A stretch of 64,000 nt of DNA, from contig CP082962.1 in the NCBI GenBank assembly GCA_021730285.1, forward strand, positions 682,001-746,000. Reading direction: 5' to 3'. Numbering within the stretch: the stretch's first letter is position 1; each line of letters opens with the position of its first letter. Both the position numbers and the translations under genes were made by a program. The notes beneath the pieces were generated by a model. The model was not told the origin of the DNA and did not search any database. It saw nothing but the letters and a program-made list of their open reading frames with translations. Origin of the DNA: Desulfovibrio sp. JY (GTDB lineage: Bacteria; Desulfobacterota; Desulfovibrionia; Desulfovibrionales; Desulfovibrionaceae). This document shows, piece after piece, positions 53,070-60,492 of the stretch.

Positions 53070-53089
53070 ACCTGTAATTTTTACTAGGT
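53070..53089 (+). promoter_or_regulatory. lux-box-like site 2
   Basis: ACCTGTAATTTTTACTAGGT, with half-site ACCTGTA identical to that of the Vibrio fischeri lux box and an imperfect dyad (ACCT...AGGT). It is 96 bp from site 1 in the same orientation and 11 bp upstream of a possible -35 (TTGGCG) for the rightward gene at 53175. Confidence 0.55.
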
Positions 53090-53174
53090 ACCCATGCTCT
53101 TGGCGTAGTGATAAGTAAATTATTATCGGAATTTTTATCACATTGTGGATAAAAAGTCGTCATACGAGGTGGTT

Positions 53175-53441
53175 ATGGACAAGAAAACACATATGGTCCC
53201 TTTTGTGGTGAATTTTTCTGCACCAATTATCGACGCCGAACTGCAGATGCTCTTGCTACGATATGAGTATGAGGATGGGAGTATGGGAGCGCTTGGGCTT
53301 AAATTTGAGGCAATTAAAACCCTACAGGCTGCGCTGTCCGAGGTGACTCACAGAGTAGGAGGCGTAGGCCGCCACTCTTTGGTGTTGCTCGATAAAGATA
53401 CCCCGGCGGAAAAAATTATGGCTGATGCGCTAGATACATAG
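53175..53441 (+). CDS. Hypothetical protein divergent from luxI
   Basis: 88 residues from ATG 53175 (GAGGTGG just upstream); GTG 53145 would add ten residues without a site. Mixed alpha/beta, with LQMLLLRYEYEDGSMGALGL as its core. No family recognised. It shares the luxI upstream region and is followed by two terminators, so it is a one-gene transcript and a plausible quorum-sensing target. Confidence 0.6.
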   Translation: MDKKTHMVPFVVNFSAPIIDAELQMLLLRYEYEDGSMGALGLKFEAIKTLQAALSEVTHRVGGVGRHSLVLLDKDTPAEKIMADALDT

Positions 53442-53453
53442 CGCCTTCAACTT

Positions 53454-53519
53454 GGCCCGCACCATGCGGGCCTTTTCTTTTCCTCTGCTCCACCTCCCTC
53501 TCAACCGGAGGGTTTTTTT
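53454..53519 (+). terminator. Two consecutive intrinsic terminators
   Basis: GGCCCGCA/TGCGGGCC (53454-53472) is followed by TTTTCTTTT. CCCTC/GAGGG (53496-53512) is followed by seven T. They end transcription of the gene at 53175 and insulate the early promoter beyond. Confidence 0.75.
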
Positions 53520-53533
53520 GGGGCATTTTGGTT

Positions 53534-53576
53534 GCCAAATGTAGATATTTTGCCTTGCTTTTGGTCTACGTTTGGC
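53534..53576. promoter_or_regulatory. Second CI operator: inverted GCCAAAYGTAGA pair
   Basis: GCCAAATGTAGA (53534-53545) and TCTACGTTTGGC (53565-53576) are inverted copies differing in one base, with a 19-bp gap. The second is identical, reversed, to the element in the CI/Cro intergenic region. The pair lies upstream of the rightward early operon with a TATTAT at 53577-53582. It is likely where the CI-like repressor silences early genes. Confidence 0.62.
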
Positions 53577-54072
53577 TATTATTCTTCTCAACGACGCCCA
53601 CCACGAACCGAACGCACCGCGCCAATCTGGCCGGAGCCAGTAGCGAACGGGTGGGCGGGCCGGAACCAAGCCAGACGCCAAGAGCCGGATAACCGGGATG
53701 ATGAGCCCAGCCAGAGGCGGGACGCTCCCAAAGGGACGGAAGGACGCAAAAGGCGAGGGGAAGGCAGGTATTAAGGCTAATTGAAGAACTGAACTTGTAA
53801 GGAATCCTTACAGGTTGGCTCTATGAAAACTTGGCCCCTTACGCAGCAAGAGCGAGCGCACAACCGCGTGGACCAGCGAGCGCAGGGGCAGTAATACGGG
53901 GCCGGCACGAGTCGGTCCCGGTCGGGATTCAACGCGGTGCCACACGAATTTGTTGTAATTGGGACATCGCGTTGAAACTCGACCTTATCAATACTCACGT
54001 GTATCATCATTTAACCTTAGCCGAGTTTTTCCGACGTTTACCTATGGGCGGTTCCAAAAAAGCGAGGACATC
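53577..54072. other. Early-operon leader without clear gene, two inverted repeats
   Basis: The region holds a GC-rich, Arg/Pro-coding-like stretch that I do not accept as a gene, an 8-bp-arm palindrome TGTAAGGAATCCTTACA (53796-53812) and an inverted TTCAACGCG/CGCGTTGAA pair (53928-53936 and 53968-53976). A 22-codon frame starts at 53823. The repeats are candidate regulator sites or RNA hairpins in the leader. Confidence 0.4.
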
Positions 54073-54498
54073 ATGGATTTTGAGATAGCTATGGAACGCA
54101 TCCAAAGCATTACGGGGTGCCGAACGCAAACGGAACTGGGAAATATCCTAGGCATCAAACAGTCCAGCATATCCGACGCTAAACGACGGCAGGTTATCCC
54201 CGATAGTTGGTTAATCAAATTGTTCAGGCTTTATGGCGTAAATCCATCCTGGATCCTAGGCGAAGCTGAAAGTCCCTATCTTGTCGAGGGAATTAACCAA
54301 AAAATACCTGCTGCAGAGATTAACGTTACATCTGCTCCTCTTCCAAAATCCACGACACGGGAACTTCTGACAGCTCTACGCGCTCAACTCGGCGACAGCT
54401 ACGAAATCCTCATCGTTCCTGCTGGGACCACAATAACCGTCCCGCCCCACACGAAAACTCCCATTCATACTGATGATGATATAGACGTAGCTCAATAG
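54073..54498 (+). CDS. Phage CI/CII-type HTH regulator
   Basis: 141 residues from ATG 54073 (GCGAGGA upstream). The N-terminal domain (TELGNILGIKQSSISDAKRR; then LIKLFRLYGVNPSWILGE) matches the Phage_CI_repr HTH of coliphage 186-like and deltaproteobacterial phages. The C-terminal half is short, without S24 protease. It is the first gene of the rightward operon and may act as a Cro- or CII-type factor. Confidence 0.72.
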   Translation: MDFEIAMERIQSITGCRTQTELGNILGIKQSSISDAKRRQVIPDSWLIKLFRLYGVNPSWILGEAESPYLVEGINQKIPAAEINVTSAPLPKSTTRELLTALRAQLGDSYEILIVPAGTTITVPPHTKTPIHTDDDIDVAQ

Positions 54499-54562
54499 GT
54501 CTGACGAGCCGGCCATAGTCGTGGCTGGCTGAAGACTACCTGCGGATGGGCCGCAACACTTA

Positions 54563-54597
54563 GGGTCGCTCTATAGAGCGGCCCTTATATTTTCAGG
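54563..54597 (+). terminator. Hairpin after the early regulator
   Basis: GGGTCGCTCTATAGAGCGGCCC, abbreviated by two bases at its end, forms a near-perfect stem and is followed by TTATATTTT. It may be a terminator or attenuator before the small membrane gene. Confidence 0.5.
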
Positions 54598-54604
54598 AGG
54601 TGGC

Positions 54605-54754
54605 ATGCACGACATCAAACACGCGTTTGCGGGGCTGGCGATTATCGCGGCGGTCGTTGTGGCCGCCTTTTTTATTTCTATGCCCCTGCGCTGGGGCACC
54701 AATAGTCAATATGTCGGCTTGCCATCCGAGGTCGGCATGTGGGGAGGGAGGTAG
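54605..54754 (+). CDS. 49-residue membrane protein
   Basis: A short frame not longer than many, but with AGGAGGT directly before the ATG and a clear membrane helix (FAGLAIIAAVVVAAFFISM). It is followed by a second gene with a strong ribosome-binding site. Probably a real small phage membrane protein of unknown role. Confidence 0.6.
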   Translation: MHDIKHAFAGLAIIAAVVVAAFFISMPLRWGTNSQYVGLPSEVGMWGGR

Positions 54755-54757
54755 GCC

Positions 54758-55246
54758 ATGGAAGCGCAGAAAATAACCCCGGATCAGGCCGTCGTTTTCT
54801 CCACGCATGTCTCATGCGGCGTATTTCAGGACATGGCAACATTTCCCGATGAGCCCGAGGCGGAAGAATACTTCAAGAATTGGCGTGATGGGTTTCAGCG
54901 TGAACATGGGAAGCTCCCGGCGCGCGGCGTGGACTATCGCATAGAGTGGCGGCCACTGGAGTCGGAGCAGTTCAAAGCCGACTTCGCCCGGGTCGAGCAC
55001 GGTGCCTACAACGTCCTTTCCGACATCCGGCAAGTGCTCAACGCCACCGACGGCTCCGAGAACCCGGAGCTGGTGCGCCGTGTCTGGTATCTGCATGAGG
55101 CTATGGGCCGTATCAACGCCATCTGTGCTTCCATTGCGGACGGGGCGAAGCTCCCAAGCGGCCGATCCCTGGCCGTGGAGATCGAAGGGATTTCCCGGCA
55201 GGCGCTGACGAAGGCGAGCGTGGGCGAACGGAGGTCTGCCGCATGA
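54758..55246 (+). CDS. Hypothetical early phage protein
   Basis: 162 residues. The N-terminal half has alpha/beta features (GFQREHGKLPARGVDYRIEW) and the C-terminal half is helical. GGGAGGGAGG lies before the ATG. ATGA overlap with the next gene. Not recognised. Confidence 0.6.
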   Translation: MEAQKITPDQAVVFSTHVSCGVFQDMATFPDEPEAEEYFKNWRDGFQREHGKLPARGVDYRIEWRPLESEQFKADFARVEHGAYNVLSDIRQVLNATDGSENPELVRRVWYLHEAMGRINAICASIADGAKLPSGRSLAVEIEGISRQALTKASVGERRSAA

Positions 55247-55434
55247 ACACCAACGCCATCCCTACCAGCATTGCCCCCGAGCATGTGGCCGTACTCGCCA
55301 GCCTCACGGACAAAGACCGGGCCGACATCGAGAAGTTTAAGCGTCTCGCGCCGAATGCAGGGCTCACCACGGTGCAGTTAGCCATTGTCGCCTTCTGCCT
55401 GCACATGGGGAGGCCCCGGGAGCAGGCGGTATGA
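55243..55434 (+). CDS. Small hypothetical protein
   Basis: 63 residues (MNTNAIPTSIAPEHVAVLAS), helical. Coupled by ATGA overlaps on both sides between the gene above and the exonuclease-like gene below. Confidence 0.6.
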   Translation: MNTNAIPTSIAPEHVAVLASLTDKDRADIEKFKRLAPNAGLTTVQLAIVAFCLHMGRPREQAV

Positions 55435-55985
55435 CGCCCAGCGGCGGGACGCTACCTTCGGTCACGCGCATCCTGTCCCCCTGGGCCGACTTTTCACGTG
55501 TTCCGGACGACGTGTTGGCGCATGCGGCTGAACGGGGGACGCTGGTGCATCGGGCCTGCGCTTGCCGGCTGACCGGTGTTTGGTCACCGCCTGTTTCGCC
55601 CGAGGTCGCCGGGTATGTGCTCTCCTTCGAGCAATGGGCCCCCATCGTGACCGACGTCATCCTCTGTGAGGAGGAGCTTGTGGACGAAGCCGCTGGCTAC
55701 CAGGGACATCCTGACCTGATTTGCCGCCTGCAGGGCGACAATTTCCTGTCGGTGATCGACTTCAAAACTCCCTTAGCCAGAGCCAAAGCGTGGCGCCCGC
55801 AGCTTGCCGCCTATCAAGCCCTGGCCAGAAAGCGCGGCCTCGACGTGCGCAGGCTCATGTCCGTGCGCCTCAAGAAATCCGCCGGCCGACCCATCGTCAA
55901 CGAGTCCACGGCCACCGCAGCACATGACCTCGCCGTCTTCCGCAACGCCCTGGCCTGCTGGCAATACTTCAACGGAGGAAACTGA
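55431..55985 (+). CDS. PD-(D/E)XK nuclease, lambda-exo/Cas4-like
   Basis: 184 residues. EEELVDEAAGYQGHPDLICR and VIDFKTPLARAKAWRPQLAAYQ give the nuclease core: Asp of HPDL, then Asp-x-Lys of IDFKT, then Gln-x-x-x-Tyr. In phages with RecT such an enzyme makes single-stranded ends for annealing. It lies two genes upstream of recT. Confidence 0.8.
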   Translation: MTPSGGTLPSVTRILSPWADFSRVPDDVLAHAAERGTLVHRACACRLTGVWSPPVSPEVAGYVLSFEQWAPIVTDVILCEEELVDEAAGYQGHPDLICRLQGDNFLSVIDFKTPLARAKAWRPQLAAYQALARKRGLDVRRLMSVRLKKSAGRPIVNESTATAAHDLAVFRNALACWQYFNGGN

Positions 55986-55987
55986 AA

Positions 55988-56725
55988 ATGGCAGCGATCG
56001 ACTTCGGCGCGGCACTCCGCGAACCGACCCCCGGCATGCCGCCGGTTGCTCCTGACGTCTTCGAGATGCCGGCACCCGCGCCGACACCGGTTAACCCCTA
56101 CGACATGGCCCCGGTCAAGGCGGCTCTTGCGCCGTACATGGCCAAGATCGACGCCATGCAAGAGCAGGCGGCGGCCGTGGATATTACCTCGGACGAAGAA
56201 AACACCCGGGCCATCGAAATGGGCCTGCAGGCAAAGAAACTCGGGAAGGCCATCGAGGACGCCAGGAAGCGGTTCGTGGCCGATCCGGGCGAGTTCGTGC
56301 GGTCCGTCAACGCCCTGGCCAAGAGCTTTTCGGAAAAGCTGGTCGGCATCGAATACGGCCTCAAGCGGAAGATCGGCGCGTACCAGCAGCGCAAGGAACT
56401 GGAGCGGCGCAAGGCCGAGGAAGAGGCGCGCCGGCAGGCGGAGGAACTCCAGGCCAAGCTGGATGCCGAGGCCAAGGCCGCTCATGTCGAGCCGGTCAAG
56501 ATCGAAGCCCCGGCCGTGCCCAAGGCTTCCGGCCCCGTGCGCACGGCGGAAGGGACGTCCTACCAGCACACGGAATGGCGCTTCGAGATCCAGGATGATG
56601 CGGCCATCCCCCACGAATACCTAATGCCGTGCGAAGCCAGGATCAGGCAGGCGGTCAAGGATGGAGCCCGCAACATCCCCGGCATTCGCATCTTCGAGCA
56701 CACTGAAACCCGGTTCAGGAGGTAA
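55988..56725 (+). CDS. Phage recombination-operon protein (DUF1351-like)
   Basis: 245 residues. A long central coiled coil (RKELERRKAEEEARRQAEEL) and a C-terminal alpha/beta domain (YQHTEWRFEIQDDAAIPHEY) match the DUF1351 pattern common between exonuclease and RecT-type genes. It may help the exonuclease-annealase pair. Function not known. Confidence 0.6.
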   Translation: MAAIDFGAALREPTPGMPPVAPDVFEMPAPAPTPVNPYDMAPVKAALAPYMAKIDAMQEQAAAVDITSDEENTRAIEMGLQAKKLGKAIEDARKRFVADPGEFVRSVNALAKSFSEKLVGIEYGLKRKIGAYQQRKELERRKAEEEARRQAEELQAKLDAEAKAAHVEPVKIEAPAVPKASGPVRTAEGTSYQHTEWRFEIQDDAAIPHEYLMPCEARIRQAVKDGARNIPGIRIFEHTETRFRR

Positions 56726-56728
56726 ATC

Positions 56729-58162
56729 ATGGCCTCAAACCCGCAGAACGTGCCGGCGAAGCAGCCGGCCCAGGCACAAACGGTCATGGCCCTCTTGGAG
56801 AGCCACGATGTGAAGTCCAAGCTTGCGATGGCGATTCCCAAGCATCTCACCGTGGACCGCCTGCTTCGCGTGGCCATGTCCGCCATTCGTATCAACCCGA
56901 CGCTGCTCAAATGCACCCCGCAGAGCCTCGTGGCATGTGTCATGGGATGCGCTCAACTCGGACTGGAGCCCGAGCCGTTCCTCGGTCAGGCTTATATGGT
57001 CCCGTACAAGCGAAACAAAAAGATCAATGGTCAATGGGAAAGCTGGATGGAGGCGCAGCTCATCCCCGGCTATCGCGGCTATATCGCTCTGGCCCGGCGC
57101 TCTGGAGAAGTCCAGACGGTCATGCCCCAGGCGGTTTATACCAACGACCATTTCCGCCTGCGATACGGTGTCGAAGCCACTGTCGAGCATGAGCCGGCCG
57201 AAGGAGATCGCGGGGACTTCAGAGGGGCCTACGTTGTCTTTAAGTACAAAGATGGGGCCTATTCCTTCGACTACATGAGCAGGGATGACATCGAGAAGAT
57301 TCGCATCCGTTCCAAGACCTACGACAAGGAATCGGGCAAGAATTCTGGCCCCTGGGGAACCGACTACGTGGAAATGGCCAAGAAAACGGTCATCCGCCGT
57401 CATATCAAGCTTGTCCCCCTTGCCGTGGAAAACAACGCCATGGCCATGGCTGCAGAAGCCGAGAACTTGGCCATGTCCGGCAAGAGCCAAATAAACCTCT
57501 TCGCCACCAGCGAGGACGAAATAGAGCCCGAGGAAGATGGTGACGACGCCAACGACGTCTACGATAACCCGCCGCAAGCCAGCATGGAGTTCGACCGTCT
57601 GGCTCACGAGCATGGCGCAGACATGAACGACCTGGCTCGCTTCACCGTGGCAACGGCCAGCATGAACCAATGCCCGGTGGACGACGTGAAATCCCAGGCC
57701 ATCGCGAACTTTGATGGGTTCTGGTCTGCCTTTGAGAAGTGGCAGGCCAAGCAATCGGGAGCGAACGGCAACGGCAACGGAAAATCTCGCAATGTTCCCA
57801 CCCGGGCCGAGATGGACCAGCGGCGAGCGGACACCAGAGCCGAACTGGAAGGCATGGGCGTCTTCGATCCCGTGGTCAAAACCATGGGGGACAAGGGGCA
57901 GGGTCCGCCCACGGCATGGAACACCGCCCAGTGCAACAAGGCTCTGGAGATCGGGCGGAAAATGGTGGCCGCCGTCGGCGTTGTTCCCGATCCCGAGGCC
58001 GAGGACGTGCACACCGCATCGGAGCAGCCGGCCGACGCACCCCAGGGACTCCCTGAAACCGTTGAGTGTCCGAAAACCGGCAACGTGGTCCGAACGGCCG
58101 TCGAATGTGCTGCCTGCGACCAGAACGGCCTGTGCCCGTCCACGGACGGGAAGAACGCCTGA
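56729..58162 (+). CDS. recT: RecT-family single-strand annealing protein
   Basis: 477 residues. The N-terminal 260 fit RecT (SLVACVMGCAQLGLEPEPFLGQAYMVPY; LIPGYRGYIALARRSGEVQTV; SDYMSRDDIEKIRIRSK pattern). The C-terminal 200 residues form an unusual extension with acidic and Cys-rich parts (VECPKTGNV; CAACDQNGLCPS). It anneals complementary single strands in phage recombination. Confidence 0.92.
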   Translation: MASNPQNVPAKQPAQAQTVMALLESHDVKSKLAMAIPKHLTVDRLLRVAMSAIRINPTLLKCTPQSLVACVMGCAQLGLEPEPFLGQAYMVPYKRNKKINGQWESWMEAQLIPGYRGYIALARRSGEVQTVMPQAVYTNDHFRLRYGVEATVEHEPAEGDRGDFRGAYVVFKYKDGAYSFDYMSRDDIEKIRIRSKTYDKESGKNSGPWGTDYVEMAKKTVIRRHIKLVPLAVENNAMAMAAEAENLAMSGKSQINLFATSEDEIEPEEDGDDANDVYDNPPQASMEFDRLAHEHGADMNDLARFTVATASMNQCPVDDVKSQAIANFDGFWSAFEKWQAKQSGANGNGNGKSRNVPTRAEMDQRRADTRAELEGMGVFDPVVKTMGDKGQGPPTAWNTAQCNKALEIGRKMVAAVGVVPDPEAEDVHTASEQPADAPQGLPETVECPKTGNVVRTAVECAACDQNGLCPSTDGKNA

Positions 58163-58182
58163 ACGGGAAGGAGCCTACCACC

Positions 58183-58329
58183 ATGACCGAACCCCTGCGC
58201 TGCTACCTCTGCAAGGCCGAGGCGGACCACCTGACCAGCATCAAAAACCCGAACCCGGCGGATAAGCTCTATTCCATTGCCGTCTGTGACCGCTGCTTGG
58301 AGCACAGCAAGCGGAATCAGGACAAGTAG
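58183..58329 (+). CDS. Small zinc-ribbon protein
   Basis: 48 residues, with CYLCKAEADH and CDRCLEH. AAGGAG lies before the ATG. It is part of the recT operon. Function unknown. Confidence 0.65.
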   Translation: MTEPLRCYLCKAEADHLTSIKNPNPADKLYSIAVCDRCLEHSKRNQDK

Positions 58330-58429
58330 TTTCCCCTCTCGACCTTCCCCCGGTCGAGGTTTGGAACCGGCCGGGAATCCCCCTCCGCCCGGCCGGCATC
58401 CAAGCCAACAATCCAAGGAGGATATTTCT

Positions 58430-59296
58430 ATGCCCGAACCGGATTTGACCCATCCCGAGCCCCAGGCCCCGCCGCTGCACGCCGTGCCGCCGAAGCCAAG
58501 CCGGGCCAAGAAGGTGCCCTGCGGCACCGCCGCTCCCCGTGTCACACTGTCCGCCGAGCCATCCACGGCGGCGGCTATCCCCGCCGCCCCGGATATTCGG
58601 CCGGACCTCTCCCTGGCCACCTTCGCCGCCGGCGTCCACGCTCCCGTCCCCTACGAGATCGAAGTGGCCCTGGCCCACTGGCGCGACAGCGTCATGGATC
58701 GAGCCGAACAATCCCGGGCCCGGGACGTGCTCCTGGCCCGAAACGCCGAGCTTACGGCCGAGGTCACGGCCTATGCCGACGAGATGGGCGAGCTCCTGGA
58801 CGACCTCAAAAAGGCCAACCTGCCGCCGGATCTGCACTGCAAGGCCCGGGACCTGCTGGTCCTCATCGAAATCGACCGGGGCATGACCGTGTCGGCCATC
58901 GCCAACGCCCTGCAGACCGTGGCCTATGACATGCGGTCCCGGCTGCTCGACAAGTACAAGGGCGCCGTCAAGATCAAGCTCGGCTGCACCCCTGATCCCA
59001 ACGACATGGACTCCATGATCGTGCTCGCCGAGGTTTCGCCCGAGATGCCGGCTCAAGCCACGGGCGGCCGGTTGACGCTGGCCTCAGATGGCACAGTGGT
59101 CACGCGGAGGGAATCCGCGCAAGCCTTCCAGCTCAAACTCCAGGAGCCCGAGCCGGACCCCCTGCAGGAGATGTTTGGCAAGGCCGACGGCGAAGCCTTT
59201 GGCGATCTCCTGCGTTCCAAGGGTGTCAAGGAACTCACCCTGGGGACCGGCGACAACAAGGTCAAGGTCAAGCTGGCCGCCAAAAAGGCGGCGTAG
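58430..59296 (+). CDS. Hypothetical protein of the recombination operon
   Basis: 288 residues from ATG 58430 (AAGGAGGATA upstream). An N-terminal Pro/Ala-rich linker precedes a helical domain (ARDVLLARNAELTAEVTAYA) and a C-terminal beta domain (KVKVKLAAKKAA end). Not recognised. It lies between recT and the hairpin-flanked genes. Confidence 0.6.
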   Translation: MPEPDLTHPEPQAPPLHAVPPKPSRAKKVPCGTAAPRVTLSAEPSTAAAIPAAPDIRPDLSLATFAAGVHAPVPYEIEVALAHWRDSVMDRAEQSRARDVLLARNAELTAEVTAYADEMGELLDDLKKANLPPDLHCKARDLLVLIEIDRGMTVSAIANALQTVAYDMRSRLLDKYKGAVKIKLGCTPDPNDMDSMIVLAEVSPEMPAQATGGRLTLASDGTVVTRRESAQAFQLKLQEPEPDPLQEMFGKADGEAFGDLLRSKGVKELTLGTGDNKVKVKLAAKKAA

Positions 59297-59298
59297 CA

Positions 59299-59496
59299 AT
59301 GGGCAGAAACGACATGATCGAAGTGGAGGACCTGGAATTTAGGTGCGAGGCCGGGGCGGCCATCATCGTCGAATACGACGGGGAGGGAATCAGCCTGCCG
59401 GTGAGCCAGGTCGAATGGCCCGAGGATGCCGAGCGCGGCGACATGATTACCGTGACCATGCCCGAATGGCTGGCCATGGACCGGGGGCTCATCTGA
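59299..59496 (+). CDS. Small acidic protein
   Basis: 65 residues (MGRNDMIEVEDLEFRCEAGA), beta-rich and acidic. It starts two bases after the previous stop. Its TGA shares a base with the next ATG. Not recognised. Confidence 0.58.
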   Translation: MGRNDMIEVEDLEFRCEAGAAIIVEYDGEGISLPVSQVEWPEDAERGDMITVTMPEWLAMDRGLI

Positions 59497-59720
59497 TGGC
59501 CGTCCACACCTATCGCTATCGGTACTCGGCCGAGGTCGAAATCACCGTGGATGACGACAAGGCCCCCCAGCAGCAGGCTGAAGAGATAGCCGGCCAAGCC
59601 GTGGAGGAACACGCGTACCGGCTGATTGACGGCGACACTTATGGCCTGCTCGGCAAGGAAGTCCTTTCCCCTGGCGTCACGGGCGAAGTCGTCAAAATGG
59701 CTACCTGGGACCGTATTTAG
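59496..59720 (+). CDS. Small hypothetical protein
   Basis: 74 residues (MAVHTYRYRYSAEVEITVDD), strand-helix-strand, coupled as TGATG with the gene above. Not recognised. It ends just before the first hairpin module. Confidence 0.58.
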   Translation: MAVHTYRYRYSAEVEITVDDDKAPQQQAEEIAGQAVEEHAYRLIDGDTYGLLGKEVLSPGVTGEVVKMATWDRI

Positions 59721-59733
59721 CACCCGCCTCCGA

Positions 59734-59845
59734 CCGGCCCTGTTCAGGAGGAACCGGGCCGGGGATGAGGCGCGGCGGGGTGAGCCACGGAAGGTTAGGT
59801 ATGCCCTGGCGTTGTAAGGTGGGGCCCGGTGGGCCAAGGCAAGGG
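59734..59845 (+). ncRNA. Hairpin module 0 with 5-nt-periodic G linker (noncoding)
   Basis: A stem of seven pairs (59734-59740 with 59756-59762), one mismatch and four more pairs (GTTC with GAAC) closes the loop AGGAG. It is preceded by CCTCCGA and followed by GGATGAGG, so the outer CCTC and GAGG can also pair. From 59764 to 59844, G occupies 15 of 17 positions spaced five bases apart. This matches the four-module array 1.2 kb downstream. The region ends 24 bp before the RAMP-like gene and may be its leader. Confidence 0.6.
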
Positions 59846-59868
59846 ACCTTTAACTCAAGGACAGAAAA

Positions 59869-60489
59869 ATGGAACGCATCACTTTTCAGATTGAAGGCAT
59901 CGCTCCTCTGCTTATGCACGACAACACGCGGCTGGCGAATCCGCTTGACCCGTTGTGTAAGGAGCTGAAAGCGGTCACGGGGAAGCGGAAGAAAACCGAC
60001 GCCGACTTGGCTGAAATAGCCAAGATAGAGTTCCGCGGGGGAATTTACTTCGACGAGGTGGACGGGCCCTATATCCCCTCGCGTTGCATTCAGGCCATGC
60101 TTCGGGACGCTGGGACCATCAACAAGCAGGGGCGTGCTGTGAACAGGGGCGTCGTAGTCGTCGAGGATCGTTGCCCGCTTCAGTACGAAGGCCCCCGCAC
60201 CATCGACGACCTCTTCGACTCGGGCGAGTTCACCGACATGCGCCCGGTCAAGGTCCAGACGTCCACCACAGTGCGCTGTCGCCCCATATTCCGGTCCTGG
60301 GGGATCACCTTCACCATCGCCTTCCAGCCCGACGTCATCAACCGTGAAGAAATCGTGGACATCGTGGAACGCGCCGGGATGATGACCGGCCTGGGAGACT
60401 ACCGGCCGGGGTCCCCGAAGGGAGGGCAGTTCGGGCGCTTCGAGGTGGTGGCCATCGACGGAAAGAAGGTGCGCAAGGAGGCCGCGTAA
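59869..60489 (+). CDS. Phage protein with RAMP/Cas7-like features
   Basis: 206 residues. The N-terminal strand (ERITFQIEGIAPLLMHDN), the GPYIPSRCIQAMLRDAG segment (compare YIPGSSLKG..LR of Csm3/Cmr4-type RAMPs) and a Gly-rich loop before the last strand (GLGDYRPGSPKGGQFGRF) together resemble the RAMP fold of CRISPR backbone proteins. The resemblance is by eye. It may bind RNA. On both sides lies noncoding DNA with hairpins and 5-base-periodic G. AAGGA lies before the ATG. No CRISPR array or other Cas gene is near. Confidence 0.5.
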   Translation: MERITFQIEGIAPLLMHDNTRLANPLDPLCKELKAVTGKRKKTDADLAEIAKIEFRGGIYFDEVDGPYIPSRCIQAMLRDAGTINKQGRAVNRGVVVVEDRCPLQYEGPRTIDDLFDSGEFTDMRPVKVQTSTTVRCRPIFRSWGITFTIAFQPDVINREEIVDIVERAGMMTGLGDYRPGSPKGGQFGRFEVVAIDGKKVRKEAA

Positions 60490-60492
60490 CCT

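Noticed and set aside
53430-53681. Open frames on both strands across the terminators and CI operator
   Set aside because: They cover terminators and an operator, have no ribosome-binding sites and give Arg/Pro/Trp-rich text.
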